DNA of 64,000 bases from Alphaproteobacteria bacterium (GTDB lineage Bacteria > Pseudomonadota > Alphaproteobacteria > Bin65): the NCBI GenBank assembly GCA_021776685.1, contig JAJFFJ010000132.1, forward strand, positions 38,026 to 102,025. Direction: 5' to 3'. The notes beneath the pieces were generated by a model. The model worked only from the letters and a program-made list of their open reading frames with translations, was not told where the DNA came from and ran no database searches. The translations under genes were made by a program, and so were the position numbers. Below, piece after piece: positions 8,627 to 17,877 of this stretch; position 1 is the first letter of the stretch, and every line of letters begins with the position of its first letter.

Positions 8627-10153
8627 GTGAATATCACCTACCTCGTGGACCGGCTGGCGGAAACGACCCCTGGGGCGCCGGCGATCTGGCTGGCGGCGGG
8701 CAAGTGCCGCTCGTGGGCGGAAGTGCGGGCGCGGATGGACCAACTGGCTGACGCGCTGCGGGACCATGGTGTGGGACCTGGCGACCGTATTGGCCTGCTG
8801 TCCACCAATCGCCCTGAGTTCCTCGAGCTTCTGCTGGCCGCATCCCGGATGGGCGCCGTGACGGTGCCATTCAACTATCGCCTGGCGCCGGCCGAACTCG
8901 CCTATCAGATCGACCATGCGGACCTTGCCTTATGCTTTGTGGAAGATGCCTGCCGCGGGTCCTATGACGCAGCGGCGCCGGCCTGCCCCACTGAAATCCT
9001 TGAAAGCGCGGCGATTGATGAGTGGATCGCCTGCGGCGCCCTTACACCAAATATGCAAGACCTCCCCGCCGGCGCGCCCCTCGGCATCTTCTATACCGGC
9101 GGCACGACCGGCCTGCCCAAGGGCGTTGTCCTCAGCCACGACAATTTCCTGGCCAACGCCGTCAACGTCACCGGCAGGGTGCCCTACGGACCCGCCGATG
9201 TTCACCTTCACGCCGCGCCCCTGTTTCACTTGGCCGATCTGGGCGCGACCTTCAACGCGCTGTTGGTCGGTGGCAGTCACGCATTCGCAAGCCAATTCCG
9301 TCCACCGGAGATACTGGAGCAAATCCAGGCCCATGGGGTGACAGCCATGCTGCTGGCCCCAACGATGATTGGCATGCTGGTGCGTGATCCGGCGATCGCC
9401 ACCGCCGACACAAGCTCCATGCGCCTGCTGAACTATGGCGGCTCGCCGATTACCGACGACCTGCTGCGGGAAGCCATGGCGCGCCTGGACTGCGATTTCA
9501 ATCAGGGGTTCGGCCAGACCGAGGCTACCCAGACAATCACACTGTTGTCGGCTGAGGACCACCGCACAGCGCTGGAGCGCCCTGACCTTTTGCGCAGTTG
9601 CGGGCGCCCCATTGGCAGCGTCGCGGTACGGGTGGTCGATGGGGACGACCGGCCCCTGCCCCCGGGTGAAACAGGCGAAATCGCTGTATATGGCCCAACG
9701 GTCATGACCGGCTACTGGCGACAACCCGAGATCACGGCAGAAACCCTGCGCGGCGGCTGGCTGCATACCGGAGACATCGGCCTGCGCGACCACGACGGCC
9801 TGCTGCGCCTTGTGGACCGGAAGAAAGACATGATCGTCAGCGGCGGCGAGAACGTCTATTCCACCGAGGTGGAGAACGCACTCACCGATCATCCGGATAT
9901 TCTGGAGGCCGCTGTCTTTGCGGTACCCGACAAGGATTTGGGTGAGCGAGTTCACGCCACCCTGGTGCTGCAACCGGGAAAATCCCTCACTCTTGAAACG
10001 GTCCAGGGTCATTGCCGCGCGCAAATTGCCGGCTACAAGATTCCCCGCAGCATCGCCATCGCTGACGCCTTGCCCAAGACCGCCGCCGGCAAAGTCCAGA
10101 AAGCTGACCTGCGTGCTGCCCACTGGAACCGCAAAGACCGGAACGTGGCGTGA
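8627..10153 (+). CDS. AMP-dependent acyl-CoA synthetase/ligase
   Basis: GTG start at 8627, five bases after the previous stop, with GGGGTAAG as a possible ribosome site. The 508-residue chain shows the adenylate-forming signature YTGGTTGLPKG, the NQGFGQTE segment, the hinge HTGDIG and the C-terminal PKTAAGKVQK with the catalytic lysine. These enzymes activate carboxylic acids as acyl-AMP and then acyl-CoA. The substrate could be an aromatic or medium-chain acid; the sequence does not settle it. Its stop overlaps the EamA transporter start (GTGA). Confidence 0.88.
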   Translation: MNITYLVDRLAETTPGAPAIWLAAGKCRSWAEVRARMDQLADALRDHGVGPGDRIGLLSTNRPEFLELLLAASRMGAVTVPFNYRLAPAELAYQIDHADLALCFVEDACRGSYDAAAPACPTEILESAAIDEWIACGALTPNMQDLPAGAPLGIFYTGGTTGLPKGVVLSHDNFLANAVNVTGRVPYGPADVHLHAAPLFHLADLGATFNALLVGGSHAFASQFRPPEILEQIQAHGVTAMLLAPTMIGMLVRDPAIATADTSSMRLLNYGGSPITDDLLREAMARLDCDFNQGFGQTEATQTITLLSAEDHRTALERPDLLRSCGRPIGSVAVRVVDGDDRPLPPGETGEIAVYGPTVMTGYWRQPEITAETLRGGWLHTGDIGLRDHDGLLRLVDRKKDMIVSGGENVYSTEVENALTDHPDILEAAVFAVPDKDLGERVHATLVLQPGKSLTLETVQGHCRAQIAGYKIPRSIAIADALPKTAAGKVQKADLRAAHWNRKDRNVA

Positions 10154-11064
10154 GCACAAAGGGCGCCCTGGAATCCTGGTCGGCAATGCCTGCCAACATG
10201 CGCGGGGCTATCTGGGTTCTGGTCTCCGTCTTCTTCTTTGCTGCGCAAAGCGCCAGCATCAAGAGCCTCGCCGGCGAGCTCGAGCCCTTCCAGATCGTAT
10301 TCTTGCGCTGCCTGTTGGCGGCGGCCTTCATCTTCCCCTTCACTCTTTATCGGCGGGCGTTGAAAACGAGACGCCCGTTCGCCCATTTCGCCCGGGGCGC
10401 CTGTGGCGTCGCCGCCATGTCCTGCATGGTCTTCGCCATCGGCAATGCCCGCCTAGCCGACGTCACCGCTATCGGCTTCACCAAGGTGTTGTTCACGGTG
10501 TTGATCGCGCTGGTGATTTTTCGGGAATCCGTCGGCTGGCGGCGCTGGGCGGCGGTGCTGATCGGTTTCGCGGGCGCCATCATCATGCTGCGTCCGGGCT
10601 TGGATGGCGTCAACATCGCGCTGGTCGCCGCGCTGGGCGGTTCCATGCTGATCTCCGTCAACATCGCTATCGTCAAATGGCTGTCGAGCACGGAAAAGCC
10701 CGAGACCATCATCCTTTATTTCGGGCTGATTGGCGGGGCGCTGATGTGCGGTCCGGCAATGCTGGTCTGGCGCAACCCGTCGCTCGACGGCTGGCTGTTG
10801 CTCGGTCTGGCCAGCTTCGCCGGCACCCTGGCGCAATCCTGCTCCGTCCGTGGTTGGGCCACCGGTGAGCATTCAGTTCTGGCGCCGGTGCAGTATGTGC
10901 AACTGGTTTTTGCCGCCGGTCTGGGGTTCGTCGTCTTTTCCGAGCTGCCGGACACACTGACCATCGCCGGGGCATCAATCATTGTTGGCGCGACCCTCTA
11001 TATCGCCCGCAGGGAGGCCGCTAGAAAGCAAGTCGCGCAAGCCGCAGGACCTGCCACAACCTAG
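10150..11064 (+). CDS. EamA-family (DMT) transporter
   Basis: GTG start at 10150 overlaps the ligase stop by four bases. The 304-residue protein has about ten hydrophobic segments in two EamA halves: FFFAAQSASIKSLAG in the first and a second repeat beginning near GGALMCGPAML. DMT-superfamily proteins export or import small metabolites across the inner membrane. The operon context suggests movement of the acid or amino acid handled by the two upstream enzymes, but this is inference. Confidence 0.84.
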   Translation: MSTKGALESWSAMPANMRGAIWVLVSVFFFAAQSASIKSLAGELEPFQIVFLRCLLAAAFIFPFTLYRRALKTRRPFAHFARGACGVAAMSCMVFAIGNARLADVTAIGFTKVLFTVLIALVIFRESVGWRRWAAVLIGFAGAIIMLRPGLDGVNIALVAALGGSMLISVNIAIVKWLSSTEKPETIILYFGLIGGALMCGPAMLVWRNPSLDGWLLLGLASFAGTLAQSCSVRGWATGEHSVLAPVQYVQLVFAAGLGFVVFSELPDTLTIAGASIIVGATLYIARREAARKQVAQAAGPATT

Positions 11065-11072
11065 GTCGCTTA

Positions 11073-12536
11073 TCAGTCAGCCCAGGGGATCGGGGTGTCG
11101 TTAAGGCCCCAGTAGAAGCTCTTCTGGCGCATATAGTTCCGCAAACCCAGGCGCCCTTTTTCCGCACCCCAGCCGCTGTCCTTCCAACCTGCGAAAGGCG
11201 TTGAGATGGAAAACTGCTTGTAGGTGTTGACCCACATGGTGCCGGACTGGATGCGCCGGCCCACGCGCCACGCCCGCCGGTAGTCCCGGGTCCACAGGCC
11301 GCAAGCTAGGCCGTAAACTGAGTCGTTTGCCTGAGCGATCAGGTCGTCCTCACCGTCGAACGGCAGCGCAACCACAACCGGGCCAAAAATCTCCTCCTGG
11401 GCGACGGTTGATGCATTGGTCAGGCCATCGATCACCGTCGGTGCGTAGTAGAATCCCTGCTCGAATCCATTGCCACTGGGGCGCGCACCTCCAACCAGCA
11501 CCTTGCCGCCTTCGGAATCGGCACGGGCCACATAGGCCTCAATACTCTCCCGATGAGCCGCTGATATCTGCGGCCCCATCTGGGTGCGATCATCCTCGGG
11601 ATCGCCAACCCGCAAGGTTCGGGTTTTGGCCACCAGCGCTTCGAGGAAGTCATCATAGATGGCGCGATCCACAAACAGACGTGACCCGGCAATGCAGGAC
11701 TGACCTGCGGAGCTGAAGATGCCAAAGATCACGCCGTTCACCGCGTGGTCGATTTCCGCGTCATCGAATACGATGGTGGGTGACTTGCCGCCGAGCTCCA
11801 GAATAGTCGGCATCAGCTTGTCTGCCGCCATGTGCGCGATGGCCTTGCCGGTGGTGGTGCCACCGGTGAACGACACCATGCGCACATCCGGGTGCTGGAT
11901 GATGGCATTGCCAATCACTGACCCTGCGCCGGGCAGGACGCTGACGATGCCCGGCGGGATGCCCGCTTCAAGGCATATCCGGCCGAGCTCAAGCGCGACC
12001 AAGGGCGTATGCCCGGCCGGCTTCAGGATCACCGCATTGCCCGCAGCAAGTGCGGGCGCAAGCTTCTGCGCATCCGAGGCCACGGGCGAGTTCCACGGTG
12101 TGATCGCGGCAACGACTCCCGCTGGCTCCCATGTGCTCATGCTCAAATAGGGCCCACGTGAGGGAGTCACCTCATCCTCCGCGGTCTCGCATGCCGCCCC
12201 GAAATAGCGAAATGTGCCAGCCGCGCTGGCGACCAGCGCGCGGGTTTCCATGATCGGCTTGCCGTTGTCGCGCCGTTGCAGCTGCGCCAGGGCCTCATGC
12301 CGCTCCTGGATGATGTCCGCGACCCGATAAAGCAGAGCCGCGCGCATGTGGGGTAGCATGTCCCGCCAGCCAGGATCGGCCTGCGCTTTGACTGCTGCCG
12401 CGACCGCGGCGTTGACATCGTCCGGCGATGCGCCGGCCACCTCGCCGCTCACGGACCCGTCCGCTGGATATATCGACGTCACAACGTCGCCCTGGCCGGC
12501 TTTCCAATCGCCGCCAATCAGAATGGGATCTGCCAT
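11073..12536 (-). CDS. NAD(P)-dependent aldehyde dehydrogenase
   Basis: The start is placed at the ATG whose A is shared with the pirin stop codon (TGATG), giving 487 residues. A TTG one codon earlier is also possible. The catalytic cysteine lies in SSAGQSCIAGSR, the general base in LELGGKSP, and the cofactor loop in SFTGGTTTGKAI. Length and motifs match class I/II-like ALDH. It is the last gene of the minus-strand catabolic cluster and probably oxidises an aldehyde made by that pathway. The convergent EamA gene ends eight bases away. Confidence 0.9.
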   Translation of the reverse strand: MADPILIGGDWKAGQGDVVTSIYPADGSVSGEVAGASPDDVNAAVAAAVKAQADPGWRDMLPHMRAALLYRVADIIQERHEALAQLQRRDNGKPIMETRALVASAAGTFRYFGAACETAEDEVTPSRGPYLSMSTWEPAGVVAAITPWNSPVASDAQKLAPALAAGNAVILKPAGHTPLVALELGRICLEAGIPPGIVSVLPGAGSVIGNAIIQHPDVRMVSFTGGTTTGKAIAHMAADKLMPTILELGGKSPTIVFDDAEIDHAVNGVIFGIFSSAGQSCIAGSRLFVDRAIYDDFLEALVAKTRTLRVGDPEDDRTQMGPQISAAHRESIEAYVARADSEGGKVLVGGARPSGNGFEQGFYYAPTVIDGLTNASTVAQEEIFGPVVVALPFDGEDDLIAQANDSVYGLACGLWTRDYRRAWRVGRRIQSGTMWVNTYKQFSISTPFAGWKDSGWGAEKGRLGLRNYMRQKSFYWGLNDTPIPWAD

Positions 12537-13417
12537 CAATGTTGTCCTGCGGTTTCCGGCAAGGGGATGAACTCATCGGAGTCGCCGGGGATTTTTGGGA
12601 ACCGGCCTTCACGCCAATCGTTCTTTGCCTGTTCGATCCGCGTCGGATCGCTGGCAACAAAGTTCCACCAGATGTTCCGTGGACCGTCCAATGGCGTACC
12701 GCCCAGCAGCATGAAGCGGGATCCTGCTGCTGCCGTCAGAGACACGTCACCACCTGGCGCGAACACTGCCATCTGACCTTCGCCATAGGTTTCGCCGGCG
12801 GCAGCGACCGTGCCGCGCACTACATAGAGACCGCGTTCCTCATAGTCCGGCGGTAGATCGAAGGTTGCACCGTCGGGTGCTTCGCCTGCCAGATAGAACA
12901 TGGGCGAAAAAATCCGCGCCGGCGCCGTCTCACCCCATATTGTGCCGGCGATCAGGTGCAGAATTGCGCCACCACGCTCGATCTTCGGTAGCGTCTCGCG
13001 CGGGTGGTGGTCGAAGCTCGGGTCTGTCTCTTCTTCCGCTGCCGGCAGTGCAATCCAGGTCTGGATGCCTTCCAGCCGCCCGCCGGCCTCGCGCACTGTA
13101 GGGTCAGAGCGCTCGGAGTGGACAATGCCCCGCCCGGCGACCATCCAGTTGACATCGCCAGGGCGGATCGCCTGCTCCACTCCCAGGCTGTCCCGATGAA
13201 TGATTTCGCCATCGAACAGCCAGGTGATAGTGGCCAGACAGACGTGAGGATGAGGTCGTACATTGATGCCCTCACCCGGTGCAAAGTCCGCGGGGCCCAT
13301 GTGATCGAAGAAGACGAATGGGCCGAGTGAGCGCCGCCGTGCATCCGGCAGAACGCGCCGCACTTCAAAGCCACCGATGTCGCGGGGCCGTGGGTTTATC
13401 ACAAGCTCAACGGGCAT
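12536..13417 (-). CDS. Pirin-family cupin protein
   Basis: The 293-residue protein has the pirin features FFDHMGPADF, an RPHPH metal-binding stretch and IIHRDSLG followed by HSER. Pirins are two-domain cupins that bind Fe; several degrade quercetin-like flavonoids, and others regulate metabolism or stress. It overlaps the aldehyde dehydrogenase start by one base, so the two are likely co-translated. The actual reaction here is not known. Confidence 0.87.
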   Translation of the reverse strand: MPVELVINPRPRDIGGFEVRRVLPDARRRSLGPFVFFDHMGPADFAPGEGINVRPHPHVCLATITWLFDGEIIHRDSLGVEQAIRPGDVNWMVAGRGIVHSERSDPTVREAGGRLEGIQTWIALPAAEEETDPSFDHHPRETLPKIERGGAILHLIAGTIWGETAPARIFSPMFYLAGEAPDGATFDLPPDYEERGLYVVRGTVAAAGETYGEGQMAVFAPGGDVSLTAAAGSRFMLLGGTPLDGPRNIWWNFVASDPTRIEQAKNDWREGRFPKIPGDSDEFIPLPETAGQH

Positions 13418-13460
13418 ATGCTTTCCCCAGACCTACAGGCGGGATCGCCGAACCGGTCAT

Positions 13461-13793
13461 ATGGTGTATCTAACACCTGAAATTCCTATGGCAACAATTG
13501 CGGCAACCATGATCTACGCCATAGCCGTTTTACTGTCCCGCCAGCTTGCTGCAGAGGCGCTGGTGCGTTTGATCGGCATCTTCGGCGCGGTGATTGTCAC
13601 CAGCCTGATGAACGCACTGCGGATTCGCGATCGGCGCGACCGGGGCCTCGCTGTTGGCGTCGCCTCACACAGGATCCGTATTGCCCGGGCATCCCAGGAG
13701 AACGAGATCGCCGGCACCTATGCCGGTCTCGGGATGGGCTAGAATGGCCTGCTCCCCGCAGCGTTGGTGCCGCTACTGGTCCTGTTGCTGTAG
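13461..13793 (+). pseudogene. Decayed C-terminal remnant of an LrgB/CidB-type antiholin-like membrane protein
   Basis: The plus-strand translation from 13461 reads like the last part of LrgB. It has TPEIPMATIAAT (normally TTPIAM-like), LIGIFGAVI, LRIRDRRDRGLAVGVASH, then AGTYAGLGMG-like sequence. After an in-frame TAG at 13740 the same frame continues as NGLLPAALVPLL to a second TAG at 13791. In intact LrgB the conserved block after SH reads GIGTAR; here it is RIRIAR. The N-terminal half is missing and no lrgA partner is visible. A truncated start, an internal stop and an altered signature together argue for a pseudogene. It sits between pirin and the aspartate-dehydrogenase-like gene, on the opposite strand. 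Confidence 0.7.
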
Positions 13794-13794
13794 G

Positions 13795-14589
13795 TCAGAT
13801 TTCGATGGCACTGGCGTGATTGCGAATACCCCGCAGAACACAGAATGCGGTGAGGCTGGACGTCTTTGGATTGCCCGGCAGGGGCTTACCTTCCATGCGG
13901 AGAGTCATCCGACCGAAGGCTCCTGCGATATCAAGCTCATGAACATTGCCCGGTGCAGCCGGATCGGCAACAACCCGCACTTCCGTCCCATCAAACCCGG
14001 CGCCCGCCAAGGCGATCGTCGCGGCTACATTCGCGTTCTTTGGGTACAGGCGCGCAGCCTCGTCAGCAGGGCCTTCAAACAACACTGCTTCTTCCGTCAG
14101 GCCATCCAGGTCGCAGACATCCTCCGCCGGTGTCCCCTTCCAGGCCGCCGGGGGTTTACGCGACGTGTAGCTGACGCGGTCAATCCCGCCCTCACGTGCT
14201 GCCGCCACCGCATCAATTCCGCCGATGGCGCCTGGCGCTATCCGTAGCTTGCCGCCGCCCTTTTCCGCTGCCTCTTGCAAGGAGTTCAAGAGAGCCGCAT
14301 CCGTCAGGGCGCCAACCGAGACGACCATAAGATCAATTCCCTGCGCCAAAACATCGGCGCCGTGTTGCGCCAGACCATCATGCCCAGCCACTTCAACAAC
14401 AAGTGTGATTTCTGCTGGCAGGTCTGCCGCACTGGCCACTACGGCGCAGTGATCGGAGACTTCCTTCTCGATAGCACCGACGCGTTCCGGGCGCATGATC
14501 AGCGCGCGGACGGATGCGTGGGATTGGGACTCCAGAGATTCTGTGACAAACCTTCCGATCGCGCCAAAACCGATCAGAGCAATTTCCAT
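13795..14589 (-). CDS. L-aspartate dehydrogenase-like protein (NadX family)
   Basis: The 264-residue protein begins with a Rossmann motif (ALIGFGAIGRF) and keeps the family's second half: APGAIGGIDA, RKPPAAW, YPKNANVAATIALAG, then NVHELDI with the expected catalytic His217 and NPKTS. Aspartate dehydrogenases oxidise L-aspartate to iminoaspartate with NAD(P)+, or aminate oxaloacetate in reverse. NadX normally feeds NAD synthesis. Here it sits in a catabolic cluster after a ThDP enzyme gene, so a catabolic amine or amino-acid substrate is possible. GAGGGGGAGC upstream of the ATG is a good ribosome site. A divergent paralogue is at 34.8 kb. Confidence 0.83.
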   Translation of the reverse strand: MEIALIGFGAIGRFVTESLESQSHASVRALIMRPERVGAIEKEVSDHCAVVASAADLPAEITLVVEVAGHDGLAQHGADVLAQGIDLMVVSVGALTDAALLNSLQEAAEKGGGKLRIAPGAIGGIDAVAAAREGGIDRVSYTSRKPPAAWKGTPAEDVCDLDGLTEEAVLFEGPADEAARLYPKNANVAATIALAGAGFDGTEVRVVADPAAPGNVHELDIAGAFGRMTLRMEGKPLPGNPKTSSLTAFCVLRGIRNHASAIEI

Positions 14590-14621
14590 TCCGCTCCCCC
14601 TCAGGCTCGGTGATGCTGCCC

Positions 14622-16271
14622 CTATTTTCGTACGGGAGGACCGGCAAACGGCCGCGCGAACGGCCCGATCATCCCCATATCAACCTCTACTATCGCAGGA
14701 CCGGCCTCGGCAAGAGCGCGTTCGAAAGCCTGCGGGAACGCGTCGATGGTTTGTACAACTTCATGGGGTACGCCCATCGCAGCGCTTAGCTGGGCGAAGT
14801 TCGGATTGCCCATGTCTGCATAGACCTGACGCGCGCCGTAGTGCGCATCCTGGATATTCTTGATGACGCCATAACCGCCGTCATTCATCAGCACCATGGC
14901 AATATCGGTCTGTTCCTGAACGGCCGTTGCCAATTCCCCCACATTCAGCATGAAGCCGCCGTCGCCGGAGAGCAGCACGGTCTTGCGCGCCCCCTGCGCC
15001 AGCGCAGCGCCGATGGACATAGACAGACCCTGACCGATTGCGCCGCCCAGCGAATGGGCGGCCTGCCGTCCATGCCACAGCGGCAGATAGCGGTTGCCCC
15101 ACATGCTGTTGGACAGGGTGATGTCGCGCACCCAGGCCGCATCGTCCGGAAAGGCCGCAACAATCGCATCGGCGATAGCAGTATAAGCCGGACCCAAATT
15201 AGCACGCAGCTGATCTTCCGCCCCGGCCCGCGCAGTGGCGAGATCGGATGCGAATCCGGAATCGATCTGTAATTTGCCCCTGACCCGGGTGGCCAGGCCG
15301 TCAAGGACCAGCGCCGCATCCCCGTGAACGAACAGGTCGGTGGTATAACTGCGGGCGTCCATGGATGGATCGACGTCCACCTGCGCGCGGCGTGCGGGAA
15401 TTTTCAAGGTGTATTTCAGGGTCTCATTGCCCCGCAGGCGAGAGCCGCAGACGATCATCAAATCACAGCTGTCGTAGAGCGCCTCCACCGGCGGCGAGAC
15501 ATTGTAAGCGCCCAGGCTGAGAGGATGATCTTCCGGCACAATGCCTCGGCCATTGGTGCTGCTGACGATGCCAATTCCCATATCTGCCAGCGCGCGGGCC
15601 GGCGCCGCGGCGTCCCTCGAACCACCACCTAGCCACAGCAGCGGCCGCTTTGAGGCAACCAGCATCTTCGCCAGCGCGTCGAGACTGTCATCAGACGGTT
15701 TGGCCGGGGAAATGTGGGGCGGATCGAGGTCATCAGGTATCGCGACCATCGCCCCCTGCACATCAATGGGGATCTCGACACTCACCGGCCCCATGGGCGG
15801 CGTCAGTGCCACCTGCACGGCCTCCCGTAACACACCCAGGGCCTGCTCCGGCTTCCAGATGCGGAAATAGGCCTTCGACACGGATTTCAGCATGTCCGGC
15901 TGTTTGGGCGCCTCGTGGATATAGGACATGGCGCGGTCCAACCAGGGCAGCTCGATCTGACCCGTCAGGTGCAACACCGGCGTGCCCGCCGTCAGCGCCT
16001 CCACCAGACTGCCCGCGGCGTTGCCGGCGCCGACGCCGGTCGATGTGACGCCCACGCCCACGCCACCGGAAATACGCGCATGGGCATCCGCCATATTGAG
16101 CGCGCCGGCTTCACCCCGCGCCGGCACGAAGCGGATGCGGTTGCGCCGGCCGAATGCGTCCAGGATCGGCATGTTGTGAATCGAGATCACGCCAAACGCG
16201 GTTTCAACGCCACAGGCCTCGAGAAAAGCGGCTGTAAGGTCACCAACCGTGGTGGTCGTCGCATCAGGCAA
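14622..16271 (-). CDS. Thiamine-diphosphate-dependent enzyme (acetolactate synthase-like)
   Basis: A TTG at 16271 is proposed as the start. It has GGAG eight bases upstream, yields 549 residues (the normal family length), and overlaps the SDR stop. An upstream in-frame stretch would run through the SDR gene in another frame. The N-terminal domain carries the activating glutamate in PARGEAGALNMADAHAR. The C-terminal ThDP motif is GDGGFMLNVGELATA followed by NDGGYG. Family members decarboxylate 2-keto acids or join carbonyl units. Coupling to the SDR and to the aspartate-dehydrogenase-like gene suggests a 2-oxo-acid intermediate. Confidence 0.83.
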   Translation of the reverse strand: MPDATTTTVGDLTAAFLEACGVETAFGVISIHNMPILDAFGRRNRIRFVPARGEAGALNMADAHARISGGVGVGVTSTGVGAGNAAGSLVEALTAGTPVLHLTGQIELPWLDRAMSYIHEAPKQPDMLKSVSKAYFRIWKPEQALGVLREAVQVALTPPMGPVSVEIPIDVQGAMVAIPDDLDPPHISPAKPSDDSLDALAKMLVASKRPLLWLGGGSRDAAAPARALADMGIGIVSSTNGRGIVPEDHPLSLGAYNVSPPVEALYDSCDLMIVCGSRLRGNETLKYTLKIPARRAQVDVDPSMDARSYTTDLFVHGDAALVLDGLATRVRGKLQIDSGFASDLATARAGAEDQLRANLGPAYTAIADAIVAAFPDDAAWVRDITLSNSMWGNRYLPLWHGRQAAHSLGGAIGQGLSMSIGAALAQGARKTVLLSGDGGFMLNVGELATAVQEQTDIAMVLMNDGGYGVIKNIQDAHYGARQVYADMGNPNFAQLSAAMGVPHEVVQTIDAFPQAFERALAEAGPAIVEVDMGMIGPFARPFAGPPVRK

Positions 16272-17055
16272 ATCGAGATACTCCGCCGGCCACTTCAAGC
16301 GAGGCGCCGGTGATATAGCTGGCTGCCGGTGATGCAAGAAAGGCGACCGCCGCCGCGGCCTCCTCCGGCACACCCAGGCGGCCCAGGGGGATGTTCTTTT
16401 GCTTTGCCAACGCCGCGTACCAGTCTTCGCGGCTCTGGGACGCATCTTCGCGCGCCTCATACCGCCGCTGCCACTGGCCGGAATCGACCAGTCCCACCAG
16501 GATCGAGTTGACACGAACTGAATCAGACGCGAACTCGATGCTCAGCGACTTGACCAGATTCTGGACACCGGCACGCAAGGACGCGGTGCACACCATGTGC
16601 GGCTCCGGTTGTCGCGCAAGCAATGAGTTGACCACGACGATGCTCGGGGCCGCGCTGTCACGAAGCGCCGGCAAGAATGCGCGCGTGGGGCGGATGACGC
16701 TGAAATACTTGAGCTCAAATTCCTCACGCCAGGCATCGTCGTCAGTATTTTCGAAGGTGCTGACCCGCCCCTGCCCGGCATTGTTGATCAGAATGTCCAG
16801 GCCGCCGAACTTGGCAACTACCTGATCGCGGAACGCCGCCACCTGGGCTTCGTCGAGCACATCGCAAGCATGGGCGGCGACAGCATCGCCAAAGGCATCC
16901 GTCAGTGGCGCCAGCGCCTCCTTCAGCCTGTCGGGATTACGGCCACAGAACGCCACCCGAGCGCCGTCCTCGAGCATCAATCGGACAGTGGCCAGCCCAA
17001 TTCCGGAAGAGCCGCCTGTCACAGCGACCCGCTTACCTGTCAATCCCAGGTCCAA
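16264..17055 (-). CDS. Short-chain dehydrogenase/reductase lacking the Tyr-Lys pair
   Basis: The 263-residue protein starts with TTG (GGGGGG nearby) and has a normal nucleotide motif, TGGSSGIG, plus NNAG. At the usual YxxxK site the sequence is HMVCTASLRAG, so Tyr is replaced (Thr157) and Lys by Arg161, while Ser144 remains. The fold is clearly SDR, but normal dehydrogenase catalysis is doubtful. It may have another activity or a structural role. It overlaps the downstream ThDP gene start, so the two products are probably made in similar amounts. Confidence 0.82.
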   Translation of the reverse strand: MDLGLTGKRVAVTGGSSGIGLATVRLMLEDGARVAFCGRNPDRLKEALAPLTDAFGDAVAAHACDVLDEAQVAAFRDQVVAKFGGLDILINNAGQGRVSTFENTDDDAWREEFELKYFSVIRPTRAFLPALRDSAAPSIVVVNSLLARQPEPHMVCTASLRAGVQNLVKSLSIEFASDSVRVNSILVGLVDSGQWQRRYEAREDASQSREDWYAALAKQKNIPLGRLGVPEEAAAAVAFLASPAASYITGASLEVAGGVSRFA

Positions 17056-17073
17056 TGTGCCCCCCTTCCCGCG

Positions 17074-17877
17074 TCAGGCCGACTTGCGGGCGCCGGCATA
17101 GCCCAGCCACGACGAAATTTCCTTCGCCGCCGCCAACACCGCATCCAGAATCTCTGTTTCCAGCAGGTCAGCGGATGCACTGGCTTCCGGCGTTGACACG
17201 TTCACGGCACCGATCACCCCGCCGCTGGCGTCGAACAGCGGCGCGGCTACACTGGCGATACCGGCCTCGAAGGCAGCGCGGCTGACCACATAGCCATGGT
17301 GGCGGTCGGAGTCTAGCTTCTGACGCAATGCGGCCAAAGAGACTGCCGTCTGGGATGTGAACGAGGTGAACTCTGCTCCTTCATGGAGACGCGCCACTTC
17401 ATCCGGTGGCAGAAAGGCAAGTATCGCCCGCCCCATGCTGGCGGCATAGGCCGGCAGGCGGGCGCCGACCTGAATATTGCTGGTCAGTGTGCGGTTTGCG
17501 GCACAGCGCACCAGATAAACCACGTCCCGACCATCAAGCACGCCGAGATGAGCAGAGCATCCGGTTTCGTCGCGGAGAAGATTGAGACGCGGCTGCGCAA
17601 CCTCCACCAGTTCCTGGGACGCCAGAAAGCCGAAGCCCAGGTCCAGCACCCTTGGTCCGAGGCGATAGGTCTTGGTCGGCTCGTCCCGCTGCAGATAGCC
17701 CAAGTCCACGAGGGTGTGCACCAGGCGAAACGCGGAAGAACGGGAGATGCCTATTTCCCGGCTGAGATCAACCAGGGACAGCGCCGGACGGTCGGCGGAG
17801 AACGCCTCCAGCAGCGCAAGTCCGCGGCTGAGCGCGGGCACCATATAGCGGTCATCGCTGGCCGGGGATTCTGTCAT
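17074..17877 (-). CDS. IclR-family transcriptional regulator
   Basis: The 267-residue protein has an N-terminal winged helix (ALSRGLALLEAFSADRPALS, then LVDLSREIGISRSSAFRLVH) and a C-terminal effector domain (LLRDETGCSAHLGVLDGRDV to AAPLFDASGGVIGAVNVS). IclR proteins usually bind palindromes near catabolic promoters and sense a pathway metabolite. Its ATG overlaps the alpha/beta hydrolase stop, so it is inside the operon it probably controls. The perfect inverted repeat at 23079-23099 is the best operator candidate in the cluster. Confidence 0.9.
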   Translation of the reverse strand: MTESPASDDRYMVPALSRGLALLEAFSADRPALSLVDLSREIGISRSSAFRLVHTLVDLGYLQRDEPTKTYRLGPRVLDLGFGFLASQELVEVAQPRLNLLRDETGCSAHLGVLDGRDVVYLVRCAANRTLTSNIQVGARLPAYAASMGRAILAFLPPDEVARLHEGAEFTSFTSQTAVSLAALRQKLDSDRHHGYVVSRAAFEAGIASVAAPLFDASGGVIGAVNVSTPEASASADLLETEILDAVLAAAKEISSWLGYAGARKSA

